A stretch of DNA of 8,201 bases, from contig JAABVY010000151.1 of NCBI GenBank assembly GCA_011777135.1, positions 2,481 to 10,681 on the forward strand, read 5' to 3'. The position numbers were made by a program, and so were the translations under genes. The stretch comes from Candidatus Zixiibacteriota bacterium (GTDB taxonomy: Bacteria; Zixibacteria; MSB-5A5; JAABVY01). The notes below the pieces were generated by a model. That model worked only from the letters and a program-made list of their open reading frames with translations, made no database searches and had not been told where the DNA came from. Positions 1 through 6,198 of the stretch are shown here, piece after piece; positions within the stretch are counted from its first letter, which is position 1, and each line of letters opens with the position of its first letter.

Positions 1-153
1 GTTGAGAATGAAACTGATTTGATCAGTGTAGGTGATTTGAATTCCGGGATTATCAACTGGTCGAAACGGATCGGCCTTATCCCCGCAAGAAAATGAGATC
101 GCGATCAGGAATAATATAATTCCGGGTACCAATACAAGCATCAAGTTACGCAT
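1..153 (-). CDS. Putative lipoprotein, N-terminal part only (continues beyond the window)
   Basis: The first 51 codons of a minus-strand gene that runs off the left edge. The start ATG follows an AAAGAGGG ribosome binding site four bases upstream. Residues 1-22 form a signal peptide: two positive or polar residues, then a long hydrophobic stretch (LMLVLVPGIILFLIAI), ending in S-F-S-C with Cys23 as the likely lipidated residue. The -3 position of this lipobox is Ser rather than the usual Leu, so lipidation is likely but not certain. The mature part begins GDKADPFRPVDNP and then ITYTDQISFILN. That last stretch resembles the lead-in to a heme site in cytochrome c-like lipoproteins (usually Y-x-x-x-I-x-P-I-L-x-x-x-C-x-x-C-H), but the cysteines themselves would lie outside the window, so this is only a guess. 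The gene is divergent from the secreted CxxCH protein at 330. Confidence 0.75.
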   Translation of the reverse strand, partial: MRNLMLVLVPGIILFLIAISFSCGDKADPFRPVDNPGIQITYTDQISFILN

Positions 154-329
154 AGGCCCTCTTTTTTTCGGATCTGGAATCCGGTATAAGTAACTTCTTC
201 AGTTTTTTAATTTGGTTCTATCAACTATCCGGAAACAAAAATAAGTCAAATATTGTTTACTTTAACAACAATCCAGAACCGTGAAAAGTTTCATTGATCC
301 TTTTTAAACAATCTAACAAGGGTAGCCTT
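154..329. promoter_or_regulatory. Divergent intergenic spacer between two exported-protein genes
   Basis: This 176-bp AT-rich spacer separates two genes pointing away from each other and should hold both promoters. I see no convincing -35/-10 pair. One 6-bp inverted repeat is visible: ATTGTT (252-257), nine bases, AACAAT (267-272). It could be an operator, but arms of this length in AT-rich DNA also arise by chance. The ribosome binding site of the plus-strand gene is AAGGG at 318-322. Confidence 0.3.
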
Positions 330-1169
330 ATGCCGATTGCTCTCGTTCGTAAGATCATTTTTGTGTTGCCCCTGCTTGCGACTGCTTTTTTTGTACCACA
401 ATTTATCAATGCCTTTTCGTCCGGTCCTCCGGATGGCAAGACCGGAGCGCCGGGTGAGGGGTTGTGCTCCGATTGCCATCTCAACAGCAGCGGAGGGGAT
501 GGCTCGCTGTCCCTGAGCGGAGTGCCGGCAGAGTATAATTTTGACCAGACTTATACTCTTACCGTTACAATCGAGGATCCGGATCAGCAGAGATGGGGTT
601 TCGAGATCACAGCTTCCGATCCGCTGAATAATGCCGCCGGAGTATTTACCATTACCGATGCTGTGAATACACAATTATCGGACAATGCCGCGCCATTAAA
701 AGATTACGTCAAGCACACGTCCACCGGAACAATGCTGGGGGTTCAGGATGGTCCGGTCAGCTGGAATCTGGACTGGACCGCCCCATCGTCCGACGTGGGC
801 CAGATAACATTCTATCTGGCGGGCAACGGCGCCAATGGTAATTTCCTTAATTCGGGCGATTTTATTTATTCCACATCGGTATCCGCTCCTCCGCCAGCAC
901 AGCAGTGCCTGGGGATATGCGGAGATGCAAACAATGATGAGTTGGTTAATGTCTCCGATGCTGTCTGGATAATAAATTTCGTTTTTGTCGGAGGTCAGCC
1001 GCCTCAGCCTGTTTTTGCATGTGGTGATGCCAATGCGGATGCCTCAGTCAATGTCTCTGATGCTGTCTGGATAATCAACTTTGTCTTTGTAGGCGGAGCT
1101 CCGCCCGGCAGCTGCAGCCCCGGATCATGGGAAGGCCAGGGCGGCGATTGCTGCGAATTCACAGTTTAG
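330..1169 (+). CDS. Secreted choice-of-anchor V-type protein with CxxCH motif and C-terminal dockerin repeats
   Basis: A 279-residue exported protein. I start it at ATG 330 because AAGGG lies seven bases upstream and the next residues make a clean signal peptide (MPIALVRK, then a hydrophobic core, cleavage after I-N-A at residue 28); the frame also extends upstream to a TTG at 294. The mature protein begins FSSGPPDGKTGAPGEGLCSDCH, whose G-A-P-G-E-x-x-C-x-x-C-H pattern (Cys46, Cys49, His50) is the hallmark of the choice-of-anchor V family. The CxxCH could bind c-type heme, though this is not established for the family. A beta-rich region follows to about residue 186. Residues 197-262 are two dockerin-like calcium loops (Asp199/Asn201/Asp203/Asp210 and Asp233/Asn235/Asp237/Asp244), each followed by AVWIINFVFVGG. 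The tail has a Cys-Cys pair at 274-275. It probably acts in the periplasm or at the cell surface; its partner is unknown. It is convergent with rarA, 35 bp away. Confidence 0.88.
   Translation: MPIALVRKIIFVLPLLATAFFVPQFINAFSSGPPDGKTGAPGEGLCSDCHLNSSGGDGSLSLSGVPAEYNFDQTYTLTVTIEDPDQQRWGFEITASDPLNNAAGVFTITDAVNTQLSDNAAPLKDYVKHTSTGTMLGVQDGPVSWNLDWTAPSSDVGQITFYLAGNGANGNFLNSGDFIYSTSVSAPPPAQQCLGICGDANNDELVNVSDAVWIINFVFVGGQPPQPVFACGDANADASVNVSDAVWIINFVFVGGAPPGSCSPGSWEGQGGDCCEFTV
918..1121 (+). repeat. Two tandem 102-bp dockerin-coding repeats
   Basis: Two adjacent 102-bp units (918-1019 and 1020-1121), 34 codons each, encode the calcium-binding dockerin loops of the secreted protein at 330. The most similar part is the block encoding V-N-V-S-D-A-V-W-I-I-N-F-V-F-V-G-G, identical in protein. 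At the DNA level this block differs mainly at third codon positions (for example aataaatttcg versus aatcaactttg), which suggests an old duplication kept by selection on the protein. Confidence 0.85.
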
Positions 1170-1204
1170 CGTTAATCGGGAGGAATTACTAAAAGCGGGG
1201 AAAT

Positions 1205-2554
1205 TTACTTTTCGGATTGGTCTTTTCGGGAGAGTTCTTTTTTCTTTTTCTCCCACCAGGCCATGCGCTCCTCTATTTTTTTCTCGAATCCCATGGCCGA
1301 CGGAGTATAGAATTTCTTGTGTTTCAGGCTCTCCGGCAGATATTCCTGATCTATGAATGCCTCTTCATAATCATGAGCATACTTGTAATCCTTGCCGTAA
1401 CCCAGGTCTTTCATAAGACCGGTGGGCGCATTACGGATATGCAGAGGCACCGGCTCGGATGGATTCTCCCTTACCGCCTGCTGCACTCTTCCGAAGGCGG
1501 TGTAGATCCTGTTCGATTTCGGTGCGGTGGCGAGATATACCACACATTCGGCCAGGGCCAGTTCGCCCTCCGGTGTACCGAGAAAATGATATGCTTCTTT
1601 AGCGTTCAGGGCAATCGTCAATGCGTTCGGATCTGCCACACCTATATCCTCGACAGCCATCCTGACCAGCCTTCTGGCCAGATACATGGGATCCTCTCCT
1701 GACTCCAGCATCCTCGCCAGCCAGTACAAGGAGGCATCGACATCAGAACCTCTTACCGACTTATGCAAAGCAGAAATCAGGTTATAGTGCTCCTCGCCGG
1801 ATTTATCATAGAGCATGGTTTTTTTCTGAAGGATCTTGCCGACTGAATCCACATTGATTTCTGCACCTTCTTCACTGAAATGTGCGGTGAGCATCTCCAG
1901 ATAGGACAGGCCCCGGCGAGCATCGCCATCGGAAATCGCCGCAAGATAGTCGAGCACATCCTCGGGAACTTTATTAGGATAATCACCCAGGCCGCGTTCT
2001 TTGTCTTTCAATGCGCGCTTGAGAAGTTTCTTGATATCTCCGGCAGCGAGCATATTCAAGGTGAAGACCGTGCATCGTGAAAGAAGGGGGCTTATCACCT
2101 CGAAGGAGGGGTTCTCCGTGGTCGCTCCGATTAGAATAATCACACCTTTTTCCACGTGGGGCAAAAAGAAATCCTGCTGGGCCTTATTGAAGCGATGAAT
2201 CTCATCTACAAACAGGATTGCCTGTTTGTGGTAATGCAGCCATTCCTTCTCGGCCTCATTCACAACCTGGCGCGCGTGCTTGATTCCCGAGGTCACTGCC
2301 GAAAAGAAAATAAAGCGCGTTTCAACTGTCCTGGCAATCACGCTGGCGATTGTGGTTTTGCCTGATCCCGGGGGCCCCCAGAGAATCATGGACGGTACTT
2401 TGCGGCTCTCGATTGCCACCTTGAGCGGCGCGCCTTCTCCCAGGAGATGATCCTGTCCCAATATTTCTGAGATATCCCGTGGACGCATTCTGTCTGCCAA
2501 TGGACGCGGCTGCCCGGAGGAAACGCCTGACATATCTTCTTCGAATAATCCCAT
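1205..2554 (-). CDS. rarA: Replication-associated recombination protein RarA (MgsA) AAA+ ATPase
   Basis: A 449-residue AAA+ ATPase of the RarA/MgsA/WRNIP1 family, related to clamp-loader subunits. It acts in the cytoplasm at stalled or gapped replication forks, where family members unwind DNA ends and interact with single-strand binding protein. Motifs in order: the N-terminal RPLADRMRPRDISEILGQDHLLG segment typical of the family, Walker A GPPGSGKT (60-67), Walker B LFVDEIHRF (114-122), sensor 1 GATTENPSF (143-151), arginine finger LLSRC (157-161), then the helical tetramerisation region ending in the conserved NAPTGLMKDLGYGKDYKYAHDYEEAF block. Length is normal for the family. I chose ATG 2554 (MGLFEEDMSG), preceded by GAGAAG; a TTG seven codons upstream is less likely because family members usually begin near M-x-L-F. 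It lies 90 bp downstream of hemW on the same strand, so co-transcription is likely. Confidence 0.96.
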   Translation of the reverse strand: MGLFEEDMSGVSSGQPRPLADRMRPRDISEILGQDHLLGEGAPLKVAIESRKVPSMILWGPPGSGKTTIASVIARTVETRFIFFSAVTSGIKHARQVVNEAEKEWLHYHKQAILFVDEIHRFNKAQQDFFLPHVEKGVIILIGATTENPSFEVISPLLSRCTVFTLNMLAAGDIKKLLKRALKDKERGLGDYPNKVPEDVLDYLAAISDGDARRGLSYLEMLTAHFSEEGAEINVDSVGKILQKKTMLYDKSGEEHYNLISALHKSVRGSDVDASLYWLARMLESGEDPMYLARRLVRMAVEDIGVADPNALTIALNAKEAYHFLGTPEGELALAECVVYLATAPKSNRIYTAFGRVQQAVRENPSEPVPLHIRNAPTGLMKDLGYGKDYKYAHDYEEAFIDQEYLPESLKHKKFYTPSAMGFEKKIEERMAWWEKKKKELSRKDQSEK

Positions 2555-2644
2555 ATTCTTCTCAATAAAACCCAATTATAGATTATTTCAACAGGAAAAC
2601 TATCATTTATAAGTTACGAGGCATAATTCCTGTGTTTTAGTGAG

Positions 2645-3778
2645 TTATAACAACTTTACCAAAATTTCATCGGCCACCAATAGACCCTCGATCGTTAAAC
2701 ACATACTGCCGCTTTTTATTTCAGCCAATCCATTTTTCACCAAATCCTCTATGATCTCTTTTTTCCCGTCCAGCAGGCTGTGTCCTGTAATCCTGTGATA
2801 CTCATTTAGATTAAGACCTTCATCCAGGCGCAGACTGAGCATCAGGAGTTCCTCGGCCCATCTCTGCGCAGACAATTTTTCTTCCGGAGGATGAGGTAAA
2901 TTCGAGGATTTCACAATTTCAAAATATTTATTCAAGTCCGGATAATTTCCCCATCTGGATCCATGATAGAATGAATGCGCGGAAGGCCCGAAACCAAGAT
3001 ATTCCTGCATATTCCAGTATATCAGGTTGTGTTGGCATTCATGACCGGGAAGAGCGAAATTGGAGAGCTCATATTGCCTAAAGCCGGCGGACTTGAGCCG
3101 TATGATAGCTTCGCGGAACATCACCGCCTGATTCTCCTCGCTTAAGGCACAGATAATACCGGAATCGAGCATTCTTGACAGTTCTGTCCCGGGCTCTGAG
3201 GAGAGGCAATATAACGATATGTGGGCAGGCTCAAGCTCAATTGCCGTTTCGAGCGATTGGAAAAATTCTGAATCAGCCTGACCGGGAACAGCGAAAATCA
3301 GATCGATAGAATAGTTTGTAAATCCCGCTTTCTGTAGGAGATTTATGGCGCTCAGGTTTTGCTTCGAATTGTGCCTTCGGCTCAGGAATCTGAGCGCCCT
3401 GTCATCAAATGACTGCACTCCGAGGGAAATCCGGTTGATCCCCATCTCTCTATAACTATTGAGCTTATCGAGGTCAACATCATCAGGGTTCATCTCAACA
3501 GTAATCTCTTTTAAGTCATCTCCGCTGGAAGTAAAATTCGATCTGATTGCCTGCAAGAGTTTCTTGATATTCGAATCCGAGAAACATGAAGGGGTCCCGC
3601 CGCCAAGATACTGGGTTTGGGCGTTAAAGTCCGGATATTTTAACGCTGCCAGATCGATCTCCCGCAGGATTAAATCGACGATTTCATTTTCCAGCCCGGC
3701 ATTTGTCTGTGAGAAGAAATCGCAATAAATACATCGCGATTTACAGATAGGCAGATGAATATACACTCCGGCCTGCAT
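2645..3778 (-). CDS. hemW: Radical SAM heme chaperone HemW (oxygen-independent coproporphyrinogen oxidase-like)
   Basis: A 377-residue radical SAM protein. HemW binds heme and hands it to target proteins; it was long annotated as an oxygen-independent coproporphyrinogen III oxidase. Visible motifs: VYIHLPIC followed by C-x3-C-x2-C (Cys12, Cys16, Cys19) for the 4Fe-4S cluster and S-adenosylmethionine; the third cysteine is followed by D-F-F, as in HemW, and not by the fourth cysteine seen in true HemN. The glycine-rich GGGTPS is at 59-64, and HNLIYW at 250-255 matches the H-N-x-x-Y-W motif of HemW. The C-terminal region contains MLSLRLDEGLNLNEY, as expected. I start at ATG 3778 because the N-terminus then fits the family; ATG 3802 and TTG 3814 are in frame upstream and none has a strong ribosome binding site (only a weak GGTAA before 3778). 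First gene of a probable hemW-rarA transcript. Confidence 0.92.
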   Translation of the reverse strand: MQAGVYIHLPICKSRCIYCDFFSQTNAGLENEIVDLILREIDLAALKYPDFNAQTQYLGGGTPSCFSDSNIKKLLQAIRSNFTSSGDDLKEITVEMNPDDVDLDKLNSYREMGINRISLGVQSFDDRALRFLSRRHNSKQNLSAINLLQKAGFTNYSIDLIFAVPGQADSEFFQSLETAIELEPAHISLYCLSSEPGTELSRMLDSGIICALSEENQAVMFREAIIRLKSAGFRQYELSNFALPGHECQHNLIYWNMQEYLGFGPSAHSFYHGSRWGNYPDLNKYFEIVKSSNLPHPPEEKLSAQRWAEELLMLSLRLDEGLNLNEYHRITGHSLLDGKKEIIEDLVKNGLAEIKSGSMCLTIEGLLVADEILVKLL

Positions 3779-3804
3779 GATTACCAATTTACGAAATAGC
3801 ATGG

Positions 3805-3851
3805 AAAATGCCAAGACTATAAGTCGAGGGCATTTTTTGAATTGAAAAATG
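3805..3851 (-). promoter_or_regulatory. Possible hemW leader with two mutually exclusive hairpins
   Basis: Reading the minus strand, three short elements come in order: A, CATTTTT (3851-3845); B, AAAAATGCC (3837-3829); C, GGCATTTT (3812-3805). A can pair with B (7 bp, AT-only except one pair, 7-nt loop). B can instead pair with C (8 bp including three G-C pairs), with an additional inner GACT/AGTC stem (3815-3825) in the loop. The two pairings use the same B strand and cannot coexist. Element C ends two bases before the in-frame ATG at 3802 and 26 bases before the preferred start at 3778. The layout resembles a switching leader, but no known riboswitch class was recognised and the transcription start is not known. 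Confidence 0.35.
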
Positions 3852-3910
3852 AGATTTGCTCTATAGAGGCTGATTTAAATGTCGATAGACCTAATAGGGG
3901 GGATGTGTGA

Positions 3911-3932
3911 TCGGAACTGACATCAGCTCCGA
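3911..3932. other. Inverted repeat in the hemW/DUF2914-gene spacer
   Basis: TCGGA (3911-3915) and TCCGA (3928-3932) can form a stem that continues, after one mismatch, with CTG/CAG and a four-base ACAT loop. On the plus strand it is followed by a run of A and not T, and on the minus strand the T-run comes before it, so it is not a standard intrinsic terminator for either strand. It may be an operator or chance. The rest of the 288-bp spacer (3779-4066) holds no open frame I would call a gene. Confidence 0.25.
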
Positions 3933-3949
3933 AAAAAATTAAATTTAAT

Positions 3950-3979
3950 ATGGCATTAGGCCTCTTAACAGATTATAAT
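3950..3979 (+). promoter_or_regulatory. Candidate sigma-70-type promoter for the DUF2914-NUDIX pair
   Basis: A perfect TATAAT (3974-3979) lies 18 bases downstream of ATGGCA (3950-3955), which matches four of six positions of the TTGACA -35 box. Transcription would begin near 3986, giving a leader of about 80 bases before the ATG at 4067. The -10 match is exact but the region is AT-rich, so a chance match is possible. Confidence 0.35.
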
Positions 3980-4066
3980 GTCTAATAGTCAGCTAAAGGG
4001 TTCGTATCATAATTACAGAGCTAATTTTTTTAACTAAATGAGAGGAAACAGCTTAAGGACTGAGAG

Positions 4067-4516
4067 ATGAAATATCTGGTCAGGTCTATACTGCCGTTAT
4101 ATATCCTGTTTTTGGTCACCGTGGCGCTTCCAGAAGATAATGTTGAGGACACGGCGGCTGTGATGGACGAGCCGGTCGAACTGAAATTGGACATCAAAAT
4201 CGCCGATGTTGTCGATGAAAATGAGCCTATCGGAATCGATTCCACCTTCAAAAACGACGTCGGATCATTGTGCTGCTGGAGCAAGGTGATAAGCGAGAGA
4301 CCATACAAGCTGAAGATTTATCATATTTGGAATTATCAGGGAGAGGAGCAGTCCAGGGACTCTGTTAACGTGAACGCCTCTCCAAAAGGCTTCAGGGCAT
4401 ATACAGCTCATAAAATTCTTCCAGAACAAACCGGGGATTGGACTGTTTACATAATCGACACGAATTACAATGTGCTCGGTATGTCGAAGTTCAATATTGT
4501 TGACAGCCAGAATTGA
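4067..4516 (+). CDS. Exported DUF2914 domain protein
   Basis: A 149-residue protein with a signal peptide (MKYLVRSILPLYILFLVTVA, cleavage probably near residue 20) and no lipobox cysteine, so it is likely periplasmic unless the signal stays as an anchor. Residues 40-146 fit the DUF2914 pattern: a start like ADVVDENEPIGIDSTFKNDV, then tryptophan (W71), HIWNYQG (86-92), a charged strand, KILPEQTGDWTVYIID (116-131) and a closing VLGMSKFNIV. The function of DUF2914 is unknown; it is a small beta-sandwich-like domain often found in exported proteins. An unusual Cys-Cys pair sits at 69-70, where the family usually has aromatic residues. The start is supported by AAGGA seven bases upstream of the ATG. 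The NUDIX gene begins 19 bp after the stop, so the two are probably one operon. Confidence 0.8.
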   Translation: MKYLVRSILPLYILFLVTVALPEDNVEDTAAVMDEPVELKLDIKIADVVDENEPIGIDSTFKNDVGSLCCWSKVISERPYKLKIYHIWNYQGEEQSRDSVNVNASPKGFRAYTAHKILPEQTGDWTVYIIDTNYNVLGMSKFNIVDSQN

Positions 4517-4535
4517 TGGCCTGGTTTTAACCCGG

Positions 4536-5102
4536 ATGTATATTTCTAAAGAAAATTTACAGGAATTCGAAAGACTCTATGGACGTCCGGAAGAATTATT
4601 CACTTCTTTCCAGATGAATCCCCGCGAATACCAGAATCTCCTGGACAGCCAGAAACATAACCGCAGCCATGATGTTACCATTTTTATCCGCAAGGATGAT
4701 AAGTGGGTCGTAAACGCCAAACCCTGGTATCCGGAGGGATTATACCGCATTCCCTCCGGTGGTATCCGTCCGGATGAATCTCTGGCGGCAGGCGCGCAGC
4801 GCGAAGCCTTTGAGGAGACCGGGAGCCGGATCGATATTCTGCGCTATTTTCTGAGAATTTTCGTGAGATTTTACAGCGACAACAGAAGTGTTGACTGGGT
4901 CTCTCATCTCATTCTGACAGACTGGAAAGCTGGGGAATTAAGGCCTGTCGATACCGTGGAGATCAAAAAAGTGCATCTGGCCGAGCGTTCCGAATTCGAG
5001 AGGTTCGGGAGAATAATGCTGAAGCTTGATGTGGGTGGACTGCATTACCGCGAATATCTTCACAGGCAGGCTTTCAAGATCCTGGATGCTCTTGATGATT
5101 AG
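4536..5102 (+). CDS. NUDIX hydrolase
   Basis: A 188-residue cytoplasmic NUDIX protein. The Nudix box G-x5-E-x7-R-E-U-x-E-E-x-G occupies residues 75-97 (GGIRPDESLAAGAQ, then REAFEETG), with catalytic metal-binding residues Arg89, Glu90, Glu93 and Glu94 all present. It follows the usual strand-turn lead-in YPEGLYRIPSGG. Members hydrolyse nucleoside diphosphates linked to another group; the actual substrate cannot be told from the sequence. About 45 residues precede the core fold (EFERLYGRPEELFTSF...), which may be a separate helical extension. I start at ATG 4536, since it is the first ATG after the stop of the upstream gene that gives a normal NUDIX length; the ribosome binding site is weak (CCCGG), which suggests translational coupling to the DUF2914 gene. 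The stop codon is one base from the stop of the convergent cysteine-rich gene. Confidence 0.9.
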   Translation: MYISKENLQEFERLYGRPEELFTSFQMNPREYQNLLDSQKHNRSHDVTIFIRKDDKWVVNAKPWYPEGLYRIPSGGIRPDESLAAGAQREAFEETGSRIDILRYFLRIFVRFYSDNRSVDWVSHLILTDWKAGELRPVDTVEIKKVHLAERSEFERFGRIMLKLDVGGLHYREYLHRQAFKILDALDD

Positions 5103-5124
5103 GCTATTTGTCTGAGTCCAGGAT
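5079..5124. terminator. Inverted repeat spanning both stop codons of a convergent gene pair
   Basis: ATCCTGGA (5079-5086) and TCCAGGAT (5117-5124) form a perfect 8-bp inverted repeat; after a two-base bulge CTC (5089-5091) can pair with GAG (5114-5116). The loop holds the stop codons of the NUDIX gene and of the minus-strand gene. With only one base between the genes, any terminator has to lie inside coding sequence, and this is the only symmetrical candidate. There is no strong T-run on either side. Part of the symmetry arises because both proteins end with an Ile-Leu-Asp coded by similar codons, so it may be coincidence. Confidence 0.3.
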
Positions 5125-5970
5125 TGCGGCCAGGTGATAGATACATTCGGATGGGTTTTTAACTCCTTTGAGACAGACCAGATTTCTGCGCCGGCCGTTT
5201 CGTGTCTTTTTATAATCTACATTATCCACAAGAACACCTTCAGGGCAATGAATGCATTTCTCGGTCTGTACCGGAAAGCGCGATGCTGTCTGGGTGGCGA
5301 CCATAATTTCATTGATATCGGGGGGATCCTCAATGCCGGGATTTTTTATTTCGACTCTCCGCAGCCGGTTGAATAGAAGCCTTCCCTGTTCAAAATTAAA
5401 GCGTGCAATGGCCTCGAATGACGCTCCCCTGCCGAAAAGGAAATTCTCCTGGGTTTTTGGAGAAATCCAGGCAAAAGCAGTATCATCGAATAGATCATAG
5501 TTCACATGCAGGCTGTCGAAGACCAGTATCCAGCCATTAAACCGAAACCTGGGCTTTTTTCCGCCATTGGTCATAATCAGGCTGGGGTTAATTGCTGCTA
5601 TTTCAGTATCAATTTCAACATCCTGACCCTTATGCTGGCCGATCCAGTGGTCAAAATCCTCCTTTTCCCGCAGGAATTCCCGGTACTCGTCCACGCTGAC
5701 CTTCAATCTGGGCTGCTGGCAGAATTTTTCCTCGTAATATTCTCTGCATGAAAAGCATTTGCGGCCTACATGGTTGAATTTTTTGGGGCAGGCGTGCCCC
5801 TTATTGAGTAGCCGGCAGCGCCAGATGAAATTAATACACCCCTCGGGATAACACTTCTTCTCGGAGAGTATGTAATAGGTGGAAACGGCTCCTCCGAAAC
5901 GTTGGTGCGCGGAATGGTTGCAGGAAAAGATGTCGTGACGTTTATATTGATTTCGAAGCACTTTTCGCAT
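5104..5970 (-). CDS. Cysteine-rich protein of unknown function, probable metal binding
   Basis: A 288-residue protein I do not recognise. No signal peptide or membrane segment is seen, so it is probably cytoplasmic. It has eight cysteines in the first 84 residues (17, 40, 45, 52, 61, 72, 75, 84) mixed with histidines (12, 19, 22, 59, 67), including C72-x2-C75. A basic and acidic middle part without cysteine follows (about 90-235), with a predicted beta-rich stretch near 140-205. A second cluster at the C-terminus has C239-x2-C242, C266 and C276-x3-H. This looks like two zinc- or iron-sulfur-binding ends on a central domain. The start is well supported: AAGGGAGC lies five bases before the ATG. 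It is divergent from the sigma-54-type unit at 6254 and shares its 283-bp upstream region with the two palindromes there. Alternatives include a nucleic acid-binding or redox protein; neither can be shown. Confidence 0.75.
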   Translation of the reverse strand: MRKVLRNQYKRHDIFSCNHSAHQRFGGAVSTYYILSEKKCYPEGCINFIWRCRLLNKGHACPKKFNHVGRKCFSCREYYEEKFCQQPRLKVSVDEYREFLREKEDFDHWIGQHKGQDVEIDTEIAAINPSLIMTNGGKKPRFRFNGWILVFDSLHVNYDLFDDTAFAWISPKTQENFLFGRGASFEAIARFNFEQGRLLFNRLRRVEIKNPGIEDPPDINEIMVATQTASRFPVQTEKCIHCPEGVLVDNVDYKKTRNGRRRNLVCLKGVKNPSECIYHLAAILDSDK

Positions 5971-6085
5971 TTCAGCTCCCTTTAAAAGAATACGTTAACA
6001 TCCGCGCATATATAACTCATTTCCCTTGCAAAATGCACTAATATCTAAATATGCCCAACATTGTATAGATATGATCCGATAGATT

Positions 6086-6120
6086 TGAACAGCACCTGTT
6101 CAGATGTTTCACACTGAAAC
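6086..6120. promoter_or_regulatory. Paired palindromes, candidate activator-binding sites
   Basis: Two perfect palindromes lie side by side: TGAACAG-CAC-CTGTTCA (6086-6102) and GTTTCA-CAC-TGAAAC (6106-6120). Both have CAC as the central three bases and related half-sites (TGAACA and TGAAAC, with their complements). The centres are 19 bp apart, about two helical turns, and lie about 119 and 100 bp upstream of the -12 element of the sigma-54-type promoter at 6199. Paired sites at this distance are typical of enhancer-binding activators of the NtrC type. They may also control the divergent gene starting at 5970. Confidence 0.55.
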
Positions 6121-6172
6121 CGCTATTGATCGCAGATAGTTCATTAAATTCCAACGGGTTACAGAACTGATC

Positions 6173-6190
6173 AAGCCTTTTACAAGGCTT
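6173..6190 (+). other. Small perfect hairpin next to the first sigma-54-type promoter
   Basis: AAGCCTT-TTAC-AAGGCTT forms a 7-bp stem with a four-base loop, followed by TTATAT. It ends ten bases before the -24 GG of the promoter. The AAGCCTT arm recurs inside the promoter itself (6206-6212). As no plus-strand gene lies upstream it has nothing obvious to terminate; an operator for a repressor, or a block to stray transcription, is possible. Confidence 0.3.
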
Positions 6191-6198
6191 TTATATCG

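Noticed and set aside
294..329. TTG start for the secreted choice-of-anchor V protein
   Set aside because: It would put twelve polar residues before the signal peptide and lacks a ribosome binding site; ATG 330 has both a site and a normal signal peptide.
291..674. Long open frame on the minus strand opposite the dockerin protein
   Set aside because: It overlaps the well-supported secreted protein, has no ribosome binding site or recognisable domain, and fits the pattern of a shadow frame.
1217..1702. 161-codon plus-strand open frame inside rarA
   Set aside because: It lies antisense to a gene with complete family motifs and its translation looks random in composition.
2591..2633. Inverted repeat ACAGGAA ... 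TTCCTGT between hemW and rarA
   Set aside because: Seven base pairs with a 29-base loop and no T-run; too weak for a terminator and easily by chance.
3951..3968. A third sigma-54-like site, TGGCATTAGGCCTCTTAA, upstream of the DUF2914 gene
   Set aside because: GG is present at -24, but the position that should be GC at -12 reads CT, and GC at -12 is nearly invariant. The exact TATAAT just downstream explains the region better.
6086..6102. LexA/SOS box
   Set aside because: GAAC and GTTC are present but separated by seven bases and not four as in the Bacillus-type box, the CTGT-N8-ACAG type does not fit, and the palindrome stands next to a related second one.
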